From Trichostrongylus colubriformis (lineage: Eukaryota; Nematoda; Chromadorea; Rhabditida; Trichostrongylidae), in NCBI GenBank assembly GCA_963978905.1, contig OZ022258.1, forward strand, positions 27,966,716-28,030,715: a stretch of 64,000 bases of DNA, in the 5' to 3' direction. Below the pieces are notes generated by a model. That model did not search any database, was not told the origin of the DNA, and saw only the letters and a list, made by a program, of their open reading frames with translations. How positions within the stretch are numbered: position 1 is the stretch's first letter; the number at the start of each line of letters is the position of its first letter. Positions 32,634-45,313 of this stretch are shown piece after piece. Made by a program: the position numbers and the translations under genes.

Positions 32634-35600
32634 GGCCCTTAAAAATCACGGCGGTTACTTCGATTGTCTCTGAATTTTGTTCTACGGGTGAAGTGTCGTG
32701 CATGTGCCCATGAAACGAAGACACAACAACAAAAATCTAACAAGTGGTCAGGAGAAAAAGTTGAGTGGCAGAGTTTACACAGCAATGTTACAATTCGGAT
32801 TCGGAAGTAGGGAAAAGAACGAACAACAAAGGAAAAATGGAAAAAGGTGCCATAGTGTCCACTTTTCTAGGAATTTTTCGCCTTAATGAGCATGAGATTG
32901 TACCCATAAAACAATGACGGTTAGTCCGATGCGTAGGCGCATGTTATGTTAATATCAGCCTTCGCGATTTTGCGCTGTCGCAGCTTCGTTTGAGCTTGAT
33001 TCTGCGGCCCCGAGAATCTGCAATGCTGGACTTCGCATGTGAACTTACATGGGCCTTACATTTTTCACTTGTCAGTTTTTGTACTACGGCTTTGGCTGCG
33101 GCTGACAGCTGCCTTTTACCACAGAAGAAGATTAATACCATTAAGATTCCTTGACGCTCATGTTTCATTCCTTGGGTATCCCAAACTTTCAACAGAATCG
33201 CAAGTCAGAGGCGGAAAACATTGCGGGGAGCTATAGCCAATGTTTTGATAGCGTCGCGAATTTGGCGAAAGGGACATGATGCACAACATCTTCTGACGTT
33301 TCCGTGCGGAAGTTTCCCAAGAATCCCTGGAGTGGAGTCAGATAAACGATTCCATCTTATCCATTTTTCCGATTCTCCCATCCCCCAAGTCTCCTCCTAC
33401 ATATGTATGCACTACATTTCGCGGATTTTGGGTTTTCACCCAGAGCTTTGGCTTCGCACGACTACGTGGTTCACTCGACTCAGTGATGAAAAGAAAGTGA
33501 TAAAAGACAAAAAGTATTTGGGCAAGTCCAAGAAAAATAGCAGTCACATCTTTGAATACGCCCTAGTTGGAGCCCTAAACCGATATCGAACGGAAAATCT
33601 TTGACAAAAATGAAAAATATCTCACAACTTTCAATATGCTTCAAATCCCAGAGAAAACAGAACTATTTCGCCACTACTTCGTCATATATTCTTTTTTAAA
33701 TTTATTCTATCGTTGTTTCACTTACATTTTTCAATTTATTGGATAAAAGTTATTATAGGATCAAGAAATGAGGAACTCCACCGGAAAAATGTAATCGGAG
33801 ACCATAACTTTGGTCTGACTACTTTGTTTCAGCAACAGCTTACTTCCGGTAGTCTGTGATACGAATGTTGTCACAAGGGTGCTAAGCGATGGGAAGGCTC
33901 AACCTCGGGATTATTTAAAAACTTTCCAGTTTTCATCAGGGTTAGCTTTTCATAAAATATGTCGTCCTTCCTCCCTTCCTCGTGATGAGTATCTATATGA
34001 AAAGGCGTTAGCGTTCTGCCGATTCTAAGGGTGAGAAGTTGGACGCAAACCAATGCGCGAGAGCTACAATACATCCATGTTCAAGTACTAAGCTTCCCGG
34101 ATTGCTCCGAGAAGATAAAGCTGTGATGGAGCTACAATGGATGATGCACTTAATCATACTTGCATTGTACATATGTGTTACAACAGGGCGGATATTTCAA
34201 CTCTCCAATAACAGTTAGGCGACAAATTAGCACAACAAATCGATAAGATCTCAGCATCATTCAGCAATTCCAGCTATGGAGAACACAATTTGCAGCAAAA
34301 GATATTTTCGCTGTGTTGCGGGGATAATTCATAGTCTTGACTATGACTTACATCCATTTTTGTTTCGGCTTTGTACAGCTAATCAGACTTCGTGTTCCTG
34401 GATAACGCGTGCAATGTCGCAGAAATGCAGAATCACCAAACCGCAAAATTGAAAAGTCGCGAAGGTTGGCATTATTCCATGGATCTAGGGGAGTGGGCGC
34501 TAGCCTCAGTCTTTTTGCCAGCCTGACGCTAAACGGCTTCGCCACAAAAAACGATCTCACTCTACTGGTCAGGATACTCAAATACCTCTACAAGTATACT
34601 TTGAAAGATTTTGGTGGAACAGTCAATTGTACCGGTGCAATAAAGAATGCTGTATTTGTGACCAAGATCGGAAACTACACCATCATTGAAATTCCAACAA
34701 AATTTTTCCCTTCTGGAATTAGGAAATCGGATTTTATTGGAAATTCCCTAGATGACCACGTTAGTGAAATAAGCAGCGCAGTGGGTACAGACGGTACAGG
34801 ATTGAATACGTGCCTAAGCCGTTGGCGGATCTTATTTTCGATATAGATTGGGGAGGAACGATGCCTCGCTGTCTTGGAATAGAATAGCCGTGTACGGCTG
34901 CAACTCGCAAGGCTCCCGATCGAGCACGATCATACTTCGGTCATGTAAGTTTGTAAGTTGAATTAGTACATAATGATTGAACGGAACCAAGGCAATCACT
35001 TTGAAAAAAATACTTCCACTCTAGTGGCGTAAACAAGATGCTTTGCCGCTGCCATGAAAGTAATCGATTGCCCGTGACGAATATCACTAGTACGCTTTGC
35101 ACAGCAGCGGAAAGCGCTCAGAATTTAGAATGATAATAAACACATAAATCAGGCAAGAGTGCCCCTCGCGACGGCAAGTGAAAGAAAGGCGTTTCGGATC
35201 ACTTGCAAACGAACGCATGGTACCCTAGCAAACGCAGCTATCGTGTCGACGGGTATAAAGCACGACCCAAGGTAAGCATTAAATTAGTGGTTTCGTTTCA
35301 CTAAGATGATGCATGGCAAATGGAAAATATTAACGAATTTCGGTACCTATTCCTATTGAAAAACTGAACTCGGCTGAAAAACAGCGAAAGGGCCGAAAAC
35401 GCCTGCATACTATTATGCCTGGGAGCGTGTCTGCCGCTCTATTCATGAATATACAGTCTTCTACTTTTATATAATTCTCTGAAGTTCACTCTGACGATAC
35501 CATAAAACGGTACGCGACGAGCGCCTTAGGATTACGCCATCTGCTCCCTCTGTCGATCACCGGCTGGGTTTACGTGCCACGGGCGATCTTATCAAATTCA

Positions 35601-36120
35601 AGAAACTATGTACGTTTGATGATAAGTCTGCTGATCAGCTATACTTCGCAAAATTCAGGCTTGATACTATTGCTTTTGCTGATATGGTGAGCTTTGTCAA
35701 GAGCTTAGTACTTTTCTCGCACCCTATAATGAAAAACTTAGATCTGGCTGAGGCCACCCCCGCAATAGCCGTGCTGTCAAGACATGACATCTCTGACTAC
35801 GTCTGTTTCGAGCCCTAGCAGGCATTTGAACAGAAATTCTTTAACTATCAAGAATGAATTAGAAATCGCCCCTCCCTCATTTGGCACCAGCAAGTTCCTG
35901 CTCGTTGACAGACCCTTGTGGCCATAGCTCTACATACCTATCTGATTACCGTTAGTTTTCAGTTAACAGGAGAAATAAAATTGAAAATGGTGTAACAACA
36001 TTTAATACGTTCCATAACTCAAAGAAAACAAAACTATTTGGCCTATATATGCCTATATATATATATGCCACCAAGGGCATATGGTCCATACTGTCTTCAT
36101 CTTTCACAAACGTGCTAAAG
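32634..36120. other. Intergenic, start of the divergent 14.8-kb gap
   Basis: This is upstream of the TPM gene. No recognised gene. The stretch 35495-35818 is open for 107 codons without a known domain (listed separately). 34409-34846 is open for 145 codons but unrecognised. An AT dinucleotide run lies at about 36046-36066 just before the mariner. Confidence 0.45.
35495..35818 (+). other. Unidentified open segment with a possible internal donor
   Basis: 107 open codons between stops, including GLRATGDLIKFKKLCTFDDK and SADQLYFAKFRLDTIAFADM, then ATG|GTGAGC, a good donor sequence. Composition looks protein-like, but I do not recognise a family and see no flanking exons. It could be a gene or element fragment. 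Confidence 0.15.
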
Positions 36121-37215
36121 ATGGATGAGAAAAAAAACTGTATCGGGCAGCTCTCCTTCTACACTATCGTTCAGGTAAATCCGCGGATGAGGCCCATCGG
36201 TTTTTGCTGGAAGAAATGAATAATCAAGCACCTTCTCGAGCGACGTGCTTCAGATGGTACGGAAAGTTCGACAAAGGAGGGAAATATCTCGAAGATTGAA
36301 GTCGTTCAGGACGTCCACTGACGCGAAAGAAGCAGCTCATACTTGCCATCTGTGAGGAACGACCTAGCGTTACAGTGCGCGAGCTTGCCACCTCCTCGGG
36401 TGCTCCTAAATCCACGGTACACGATGTTCTTCGTGCGTCAAGTAAAGTGGCAAAGTTGCCTCGGGTTCTTCCGCACGTTCTCAGCTCTCACGACAAGAAG
36501 AAGCGTGTTGAAGTGTGCACTTCTCTGCTCAGCCGTCATCGCACGCTTTCCTGGATCGACTCCATCGTTACCATGGATGAGAAGTATTGTGTCTACGATA
36601 ACACGGAGCGCCGAAAACATTGGGTCGACTTCGATGAATTGCCGAAACCACAGTCGAAACATCCCGATCATGACAAGAAGGAGTTGCTCTCATTCTGGTG
36701 GGATATTAAAGGCCCGGTGTTTTGGGAACTGGTTCCAACTGGTTCTATGGTCGACTCTGAAAGATTCTGTATTCAGCTGGAAAGAGTAGCTGAAATTCTG
36801 CGTAGTCGCCGTCGTAGGAGAGGCAAAATCCTACTCCTCATGGATAACGCCAGGCCACACACGTCGAAAAGGACTCAGAGTAAGCTGAGAGAGCTGGAGA
36901 TCGAACTTGTACCCCATCCACCGTACTCATCAGATCTCGCTCCATCAGACTTCCACATATTTCGTTCTCTTCAATCCTCTTTTGCTGGAAAAAAATTCAC
37001 CGATCGGGAGGACGTCGAATTAGCTGTCACCAACTTCTTGAAGTTGAAGCCTCCGGAGTTCTTTGCTAATGGAATCAGATCTCTGCCGCAAAGATGGCAC
37101 TATGTGAAGGAATACAATGGCGAATTTTATGGTAAATGATATTGACTTGTAATAAAGTTACCGACGAATCACTGCACTACGACATTTGTCTCATTACTTT
37201 TCGGACAACCTAATA
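36121..37215 (+). mobile_element. Mariner transposon, degenerate transposase, 5' end lost
   Basis: A mariner-family DDE transposase runs from ATG 36121 to TGA 37137-37139. The catalytic residues are visible in VTMDEKYCVYDN, LLLMDNARPHTS and YSSDLAPSDFHIF, with 34 residues between the second and third Asp (D,D34D). WVDFDELPKPQ corresponds to the family's WVPHEL region. Lesions: an A-run frameshift at 36130-36137 right after the start, and an in-frame TGA at 36297-36299 before SRSGRP. From there the frame is open for 279 codons. The right terminus TACTTTTCGGACAACCTAA ends at 37213 next to TA; no matching left inverted repeat is present upstream. Not autonomous as it stands. Confidence 0.88.
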
Positions 37216-38374
37216 CTTTATCGTTGGACCTCTGAGGTTTTAATCCATTTGAGATAAGTCGTTGTCGAATCTGCTCTACCAGTCTGAACGAGACATTACA
37301 TTTTGCATCTTACACGCGAAGCGTAAGCGCTGCCGGTTGTCACCATTGGTGAAAGCGCGATAAAGGGTGAGGCCAACACGTCATCCACGCTTTTCTTTAT
37401 GGCCCATTACGGGTAGCGCCCACCTCTTTGAGAGTGGTATGTGACTTCAAAACGTGCGACGTGAGATGCCTACGTCTGGGAGTTTCACATGCGACGCTAC
37501 TGATGGGTTATTATAGAAAGCTGAGTCGAGCGCATCTCACATGGTCAACCTTCTATACCTTCTTTCTACACCATATGTCTTTCCTTACCCTATGGATTCG
37601 CCAACTTTATCAGTCGCACAAGCCGACCTAATTGAGGGACATTATTTTTGCCAGTTCGCGCACCTCTGGCGATTAGCCTTCGCGCACCTCACGCGATTAG
37701 CCGACTTCCACTGAATGGGAAATGGGTTCAAGATGAAGGATCAATCAGCAAATTGACCAATTCCGAAACACTGTCCACGGTATAGAGGCAAAAACAGAGG
37801 TCTATCAAGGACGGAGATTACCAGGAAAATAGAATTTAAATAAAATGTTGTTTACATTGATGGAGAAGACTGCAAGTCGCATGGCACGATTGAAAAGTGA
37901 AGGTATTACTGCTCTTACAACCGCCGCCACTGCTAGCACAACGCAAGCAATCTTGCAGTTAACTTGTCGACAGCAACAGTTGATCATTCGATTACTAACT
38001 GCATTCAGAATCGATATACAAGTCACCGCTTTTAGGGTGTGTTGCAAGTGTTCCGGTGATCAGTGTGGGGTCAGGTCACCCATGAGAGGGTTTACTTCAC
38101 GAGACGACTCATTTACTACCAATTTCAACACCTTGGCAACGTAGCTGATCTACTTATGTCAGAGTAAAATCAGATATTTGTTATTTGAATGATTAATTCA
38201 GGGCATCTCCCATTGAATACAGTTTCTAACTGAAAGCAGATATGACCCATAATGTAGGTGAGAGCTAGTTACTGTAACAGTCCAGAATGTGATGTTTTAG
38301 TCTCACAACAATGTTAATTTCGTAGTTTCTATAAAGAATTACTCTCAACACAACTCTGGTGACCTGACCCCCTG

Positions 38375-38520
38375 AAACACTGCTCGGAACACTTGCACGC
38401 CACCCGGGCTTTCATCCTCCCAGACGAGACTGGTACCAAATCGCTCAAGCCGGAGGGATGGAGAGCTTGGTTCGACTAGGCGAGGGTTGATGCGGGATTT
38501 GACCTACCTGTCACTACCTT
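38375..38520 (-). repeat. SINE-like repeat, partial copy
   Basis: The reverse complement shares TAGTGACAGGT, TCCATCCCTCCGG, TTGGTACCAGTCT and CTGGGAGGAT with the copies at 51224-51497 and 61282-61550. It lacks the GGTGCGGGATCAAATCCCGC hairpin present in those copies. Confidence 0.6.
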
Positions 38521-41500
38521 GAGCGAGCTGGGTCTCACAAACGTTCCTTTATAATTGAAAAGAATAGAGAAAATTTGTTTTCGTATCAGTTGTCCTCAAT
38601 GCCAGTCATAGCTTATTTACTTGCATCGCGCAGTGATGACCATTCTGTGGTGCACGGTGACTCTTAACCGAATGTAGCTCTATTGTAACAATTCCGCACG
38701 CGAGAAGTCGTCGGGAGATCGAGGACAAGCATCAGAATGGCAGTCAAAATGAAATGGTCGTGGACTTAAACCATTATTCTGCATTCAGGGAGATCAGAAG
38801 GAGGAGATGTTGACGATGTCTACAGACCCTAATAAACAAATTAAAAGGGAATTTGAGCGAAAAGTCTAACAACAGTGACGAGCGGGAATCCATGCACTCG
38901 CGCAGAGGCTTTTAGCAGTAGTTGCAAAATTTATCAAGAAACCATTAGGATTTCCCTACGTTCTACAAAACTTTTTTATGGATCAGCAGAATTATACGAC
39001 AAAGGAACAGGAAATTCGACGAATTATCAAATCATACCTCAAATGTATGTCTAGTGAATTGTTACAAATAATAAATAATTAATACAAATACCTGAGCTTT
39101 TGATTTCACAATTGGTAAGCATCCTCGAGTGTTTGCCCGATAAATACATTTACATGTTTGGTCATGTGCTTATCGAGGTGATTCATTATTATAAAAGTAT
39201 GCCCTACTAAAATAAGACAGTATATAAACAATACTGATCCATCATCAAATGATTCCGACGAAATTGCCCTAAAATCCGAGAGAAGAATTCTCCCTCACAA
39301 GTCCCTTCTGCTCTTATTGTTAGTTCAAACTCGGCAAGCAGTCATTCTTTAATACCTATTTCAATAGGTTTTTTCTAACTCGCAATGCGTGGCACATGTC
39401 GGAAGAACTGATGAATGCCGATCACTTTTGTGTTGAATGAGTCATGTTTAGGGGCAAAATACTTGTAGGACACTAACAGAACATCCATCTCCTAGTAGTT
39501 CAAAGTGAGAAAAAACACAAAGGTGAGCATGATGCACGTTTGGGGCATAGGGAAAAGTAACGGTGGCGAAGACATTTGAGTAGGAATATTCCACACACAC
39601 TTCTTTTAGCACGTATAGGGAAATCTCGAAAGCGAATTGAAGATTTCCTCAAAACTCCGTTGCTTCTGGGTCGGGTATGAATTGCTTAGAAGAAGAGGGC
39701 TTCAGATCTACCATCACGAATTGTGCCGCACATCCCAGCTCCTCTCAGATTTATAGCTTGTCGGGCAAGAAGAAAAAGAAACAAATAATTATTCGCATGC
39801 CCGATTCGTCCCAGATACTAATCAGGAACCCCTTAAATACAAGTTCGATCTTCCTTCGTTAAACTCACAACACTCAGGAGGTCCCAGGAAGTGAGTGAAC
39901 AGAGAACCTCGTTTTCATAGGTGTAGTAGACAGTTATTTGCCTCTTTCGGAATGGACATTGGTGTCGCGGCCGGGCATCAAACATCAGCGGAATAAACAA
40001 CTCGCGCAGTGCAACGAACCAGACATCCGCCGCTATATTCTTGGGACCCGCAGTGTCATTTTTTAATATCCATGAGTGCCAAGAATCTTGCTGAATTTTT
40101 GAAAACAGCAAGTAAGCAAAATGCAAAGAAGTAAATACCACTCCACTCTGTGTCCTATGAAAAACAACGCTAATGGATTGCAGAACGAATGGTGCGCTGT
40201 ATATCGACTTTCAACAGAAGCTAGACTTTTTCTACACCTTGGATTTGACCACGTATTCAACTGTTAATTGCTCCCTGTTCAAAATGCTTACAGAATTGCA
40301 AAACGACCTTAATATCCATATATCTGGATAAGAGATGTGTTTATGACTGTGGACCGAAAAGGTTTACCAGGTCAGCGGTAAGAAATCCAACCAACGAATG
40401 CAAGCATGAGACACACAAACCGTTGCGCTATTGCTCAATAAACTTGGACTGCGAAGCCTGAATAACTAGAAGGGGTGGGTATGCTAATTAACCTTCAAGA
40501 AGTCTATCCTCTACAGAGATCATCAAATGTTTGAGAAACCGCTTCTTTCGACCTTGAAAATGTTTTCTTCTCAATGAAACAAGACTTTATAGGCTTACAC
40601 TGCGGAATTAGAGAGCGACACCTACGGCTTTTACGACGAGGATAAAAATAAACACAAAATGCATAAAAATAAGAAATAGCTGAGCCACGGTTATCCCACT
40701 ATGAAGGTGATGGCTGTCCGCTAATTTAAACAATGCATGTAAATAATAGACGAATAAGTCAATACAAAATGGGAGAGGGGCAGAAACCAGGATAAGAAGA
40801 TAATCGATAAGCCCAGTTCGAAAGAAAGTACCCCAAAACACACGAAATTGTATTCGGATTGAGGCTTGGGGTGCATCGTGACGAGGTTTGTTTTGATGCC
40901 GCCCGCAAACACCCGTGCCTATCGATCGCTGGGTGGGGCCGACACAACAACGTCCTCGTCAGCGAACCATATGCTACAGATGCTGTCCGGGCTTGCAGCA
41001 AATGTCTTGGGTTGCCTAGGAGTTAGCGGGAATTATGGGACAATTCCAAAAAAAGCGTGAAATTTGGAGACAGAACGATGAATTGTTGCTTCCTTCAAAT
41101 AAGACGACTTATGAGACTTCTGGAGTGTATTTCTATGTGAGTATTCATTTTCGTAAAAAAAACAGAAAATTTAGGGAATTCTATTAGTGCCGTAGCGGAG
41201 ACAGTGAAGTGTGCGCTTATTGCGCTCAAACTGCACAGAAGAAATGGGTTCGACCTAGCAGCCATGTTTCTCCTTCCCTGCTTTCAGGCGGCATTACATT
41301 GTCTGTGTGACTCGTCGCAAACAGTGTGACAGCATCGATCACGTGGTTTTGTATTTGCTAAATTCGAACTTCTGAGGGGGGCCAATTTTCTGGGATGAAC
41401 TTTTGCACTAACGATAAGCTCGAATCTTCGGCACCTCGCTCCCACTTTCAGATGGCACCCAGAGCACTACCACCTCCTAAGAGTTGGAAGCTGCAAAAAT

Positions 41501-41623
41501 CTCGGAGGCTGGCAGTTGACAGACGTTTGTTTTTAAACTGGAAGTAATGGTAGCTAATACGACAAAAAGGGAAGAGACATTTGAACGTGACCTTGAGTAA
41601 GCACGGTATGCAGTATGTATGTA

Positions 41624-41769
41624 CAGTCCATTTCGGAGCGCCCGGTAGGGCGTAGCCTACGGACTTGGATGGACGTGTATCAAACTCTCTCACCCCGCCA
41701 CACACTCTCACTCTCGCCACTCACCCAAGTCCGTAGGCCACGCCCTGCCAGGCGCTCCGAAATGAACTG
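41624..41769. repeat. 146-bp MITE with ~45-bp inverted repeats
   Basis: CAGTCCATTTCGGAGCGCCC pairs with the complement of GGCGCTCCGAAATGAACTG; the arms continue through GGCGTRGCCTACGGACTTGG. The short central spacer is CT-rich. Confidence 0.8.
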
Positions 41770-41945
41770 AACTCTATTTTCTGCTGCGGGATCTTACACA
41801 AATTTATTAGTTTTTTTCACGAAGGAGCTTTTTTCCTAGATTTACTGCTATTGCTTCGTCGTTAGGCTTTCAAACTGTTTCTCTGCCAGAATTCGATGGT
41901 CTCTTGCCAGTTTGTACGTGGACCCAAATTATTTCATCATTAGCA

Positions 41946-42583
41946 TTAACACGTTGGCGACCGCGCGTTTTTTCACGTGTCTGCCACGTGGGACATCGCG
42001 CGCTCGCCTTGCCGACAATTGCGTCCCAGCGCGTCCCAGCACTGTGGTTTTCGATTTCACCTTTCCAGATCCGCTGAATTTCGCGCGTACCTTGAGTGCT
42101 AATACAAAGTAGTGAGCGCTGCGAAACTTTAGGTACCCTTCGAGAAGTTGGATAAGGGATTACTGCATCGTAGTGATGGGAAGTACTTAACCAGGTGGTG
42201 GGCATGTTAAAACAAGTCGACGTCTTGCGGGTATAAATATCTTGACTATGAATTGAATGGCCTCAAATCTCCTAAGTGGCTATGGATTCCTGCGATGACT
42301 TCACAGAGCTGAATGCTAGTTTTAACGATCTGTTAATCGATAGCGATGATAACGAACCTGTGCTGGATGACGACAAAGCATGAAAAAAAACTTATTGAAA
42401 AGATGGAAGCAGTCCTGTTCACCCCAAATTCCTTAGTGCATGTTGATTGAAATTAATTATTTGTGGACTTCAAATCAGTTGGAAAAGGAATTTTCTGGAC
42501 TGCGTCCCAGCATTGGGACGCATTGTCCCACGTGGCAGAAAAGTGCGTCCCAGCATTGGGACGCAATGTCGCCAACGTGTTAA
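41946..42583 (+). mobile_element. piggyBac-like element with a transposase N-terminal remnant
   Basis: The body 41950-42579 (630 bp) has 12-bp TIRs CACGTTGGCGAC and is flanked by TTAA on both sides. The right subterminal region carries the palindromic motif GCGTCCCAGCATTGGGACGC twice; the left carries CACGTGTCTGCCACGTGGGA. A 33-codon frame at 42282-42383 starts MDSCDDFTELNASFND and is acidic (SDDNEP), like the N-terminus of piggyBac transposases; the catalytic part is gone. It is therefore an internal deletion derivative, and a relative of the element at 10016. Confidence 0.8.
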
Positions 42584-43031
42584 AAACTGTGAAACTTCAG
42601 GAATAAGTCGTCGCTGAAAGCAAAATTACGCCAGTGGCGCATTCCTCAATTTTTCGGGAATAGCAATCGAGTTATGACGTTATTTCTCAAGACTGAGCAT
42701 CTGGTAAACTGTGGTGAATGAATAAATGATGGTCCAAATGAGAGCGGAACAGAGTACCGAATTAAGAGAAAATCCGGTGTTTTATAATGAAGAGGGGGTG
42801 GGCATTTTTAAAGACTAGAATGATGACGGGTCACTTATGTGTGTAACTTATTAAATGTTTTTTTTTTTTGCTTTGAAATGCTGACACTGACATGCTTTGA
42901 CATGATTAACGTGTTACGAACATGTGCCTTGATCATGCACAAGAATGAATATATTTCTGGTGTAGTGCAGAAGTGATCGCTACGGAGCTCATATCCCCAC
43001 ATTCAGATGAATTCCAAGAAAATGCGAAACA

Positions 43032-43060
43032 TAGCCGATTCACACAGTGTGAATCGGCTA
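43032..43060. repeat. 29-bp perfect palindrome
   Basis: TAGCCGATTCACAC, one A, then GTGTGAATCGGCTA. The sequence GTGTGAATC is repeated just downstream. Confidence 0.9.
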
Positions 43061-43959
43061 GTGTGAATCACACTACTCTGCGAGAATAACCAGCGCAACC
43101 TCTCCTAAAAGATGAAAAGGGCAAATATGAGCTGTTGCTACATACCTATGGCTTTACTGAATCGTACCTGTATATAGGACATGCACGGTACGCCACTAAC
43201 ATGAGTCTTGTTAAGGCATGTCAGTGTACAGCATTTAACAAGTCAGACATTAAAATGACGCGTCATCATTGAGAGTTCCTGGACCGTCCCCCCCCCCTTC
43301 CCTCTCAGCGCGATAGCACCGAACATTCTCCCCAGTGATGCATGGAAATGCCAAACATAGAACTCAGGTAAAAAGTTTTGGTTGGAATAATTTGCAAGCA
43401 CTCACCCACACTTAAAAAATCGAATGCCTCTCGTTTTTAAACAGCTAGATAGTAGAACAAGGAAGAGGTTGGGACCAGCAGGTAGTTCTTCCTCTTGTCA
43501 ATGGATTCGACCTGATTCTCAACGAATCTAAAAATCGAAGATGCATTATATGCAGCATGAAAATGCTCCAATTAATACTGATGACAAAACTTCCATGTGA
43601 GAAAAGACGCCACTCATGCTACAATTCAGCTCAACACAAGGGTACATGTTTTGAATCTCAAAGCTACCATCTCATCTCAGGGGTGCCACTTTACCAATTC
43701 ACCTGACAAATGAGATGTCGCCCTGTGTAACCAGAACAGGAGGTTGAGGCTCATATTGGCGATAGGTAGAGACCAGCCTCCAACTATTCGAGCCATTTTT
43801 GGATCAATTCAATATTGCAAACAATGTGCTTGCTGATCGTAAAGTGACCTTACCACGGGTAATACGAATTCTTAAAAATTCTTGGATGAGTTTGCTATTT
43901 ATGACCAGTTGGGCCATCGCACACTACTGCGCGTATAACACAGAGAATGATGTAATGGG

Positions 43960-44340
43960 AAAATGGTCGATGTTGATCAAACGACATCGAAGGAATTCAT
44001 ATCGCACAGGTCCGCATAATGATAAGCGCAGTACTGAGCTCTAGCCTGGCTGGTATCTCTACAAATATGTAGCTAACATTGTTTCGAATTTCACGTAGTT
44101 TAGCAGTCAAAACATCGTGTTCCTATTGATATCGGAATAGAAAGTAAGTCGCTGGCTGAGCCTAGTGCTTGAGCCACTGAATATCGACAATCTAGTCAGT
44201 TACTACTGTGTTAAGGAAGGGCACCACTTAGGGGAGGAGGGGGGGGGGGGTCCAGATGATTTAGCGGTCGATACCTCTAGTTACAATGTTAATGAATCAG
44301 AAGCGAAATGCCTTTATCCACTAATTATTTGACACATTGG
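43960..44340 (+). repeat. Dispersed repeat shared with 1690-2060
   Basis: Shared blocks include GCGYAGTACTGAGC, TAGCRRTCAAAACAT, TTAGCGGTCGATACC (AGCGGTCTCTACC in the other copy) and the ATTATTTRACAC block. The copies are old and diverged. Single motif matches also occur at 5521 and 5679. Confidence 0.55.
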
Positions 44341-44680
44341 CTGGAGTGTTCACTCGGGAGTTTAGATGCAATACCCATCATAAGTTTCAAAAAAAAAAGC
44401 GGAAAACGCAGATCCGCGTTTATTCCCTACAACTCTGCTTGTTTTCACTTAATCTCTTATGAATGCCCAATTCAATCGAAATGCCTTTTCAGATCTCCGA
44501 AAAGCTAACTTTTCACGTTTCGCATGCATAAATTGCCAGTGGGCACTTTTCAGCTACCACGCTCGCTGTACTTATAACCAGGAGACGAAACTGCTGCCAA
44601 AGGGCCAAAGACTCATAGAGCTGCTCTCCCATTGCGGACTGAATAAATTTCAGATTTTTCTCCTTTGATGACGATATTTA

Positions 44681-44786
44681 TAGTTTTGGTATCGTCCACC
44701 TAATAGTTTTGGTATCGTCCACCTAATAGTTTTGGTATCGTCCACCTGAAAGAGGGAAGTTTATAGTTTTGGTATCGTCCACCTAA
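44681..44786 (+). repeat. 23-bp tandem repeat, four copies
   Basis: TAGTTTTGGTATCGTCCACC plus TAA occurs at 44681, 44704 and 44727, then after a 14-base spacer at 44764. The AAGAGGGAA spacer also follows the fourth copy. Confidence 0.92.
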
Positions 44787-45009
44787 AAGAGGGAATTATC
44801 ATTCGTTTTCAAACCCTTTAACGTTCTACTCTGTCTGACCCCTCAATCTCGTAGCAATAGGCAATATGGTATTTTAGGCAAAGTGCATATGCTTTCAGAG
44901 ACAGCACTTCATTTTTTTTCTTACAGGGAAGGCCTATCAGGTCACGGTGAGCTTTTTCAAAACAGCTTTTGCATTTTATAGGGTCACATAGATTAAGCAA
45001 AGAACCGGT

Positions 45010-45313
45010 TTAAAATTCGGCTAGATGGACAGATTCGGAGTCATGCCTTTTGACGTTCCACATCGCCTTATCAACCGTTTTCATTTGGGATCACTTACTA
45101 CTAATGTTCCCGTCCCATCCCGCTAAATATCTATGAGTGTAAGAGAAGTTGACACAGTAGGCAAGACGCTTTGGTGGCATTCGCCTTTGAAGGCTCCTTA
45201 TCAGCCTTTATCAGCCTATCACTTTCTGTACCATCGCTAGGTTCCCTCACCGTCTCCTATATCACTTGTAAAATTCAGGGTCCCAGCTCTGCTACGACGC
45301 GAGATATGAATTG
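45010..45313 (+). repeat. CTTATCAG-family repeat copy
   Basis: Carries the CTCCTTATCAGCC(C/T)TTATCA core, a run of GTTCCCTCACC-type sequence, and the common 3' module CAGCTCTGCTACGACGCGAG. The microsatellite tail is absent here. Confidence 0.65.

Larger units (their letters stand above)
37216..41945. other. Intergenic, no recognised gene
   Basis: Contains a SINE-like copy (38375-38520, minus) and a small MITE (41624-41769). Short open frames, including a hydrophobic 77-codon one on the minus strand at 40608-40841, match nothing I recognise. Confidence 0.4.

Noticed and set aside
34409..34846. 145-codon plus-strand frame
   Set aside because: No recognised family, no supporting splice sites or neighbouring exons; kept only as unexplained openness.
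40608..40841. 77-codon hydrophobic minus-strand frame resembling a membrane protein
   Set aside because: AT-rich sequence on this strand gives Phe/Leu/Ile-rich translations by chance; overlapping frames are equally hydrophobic and nothing matches a family.
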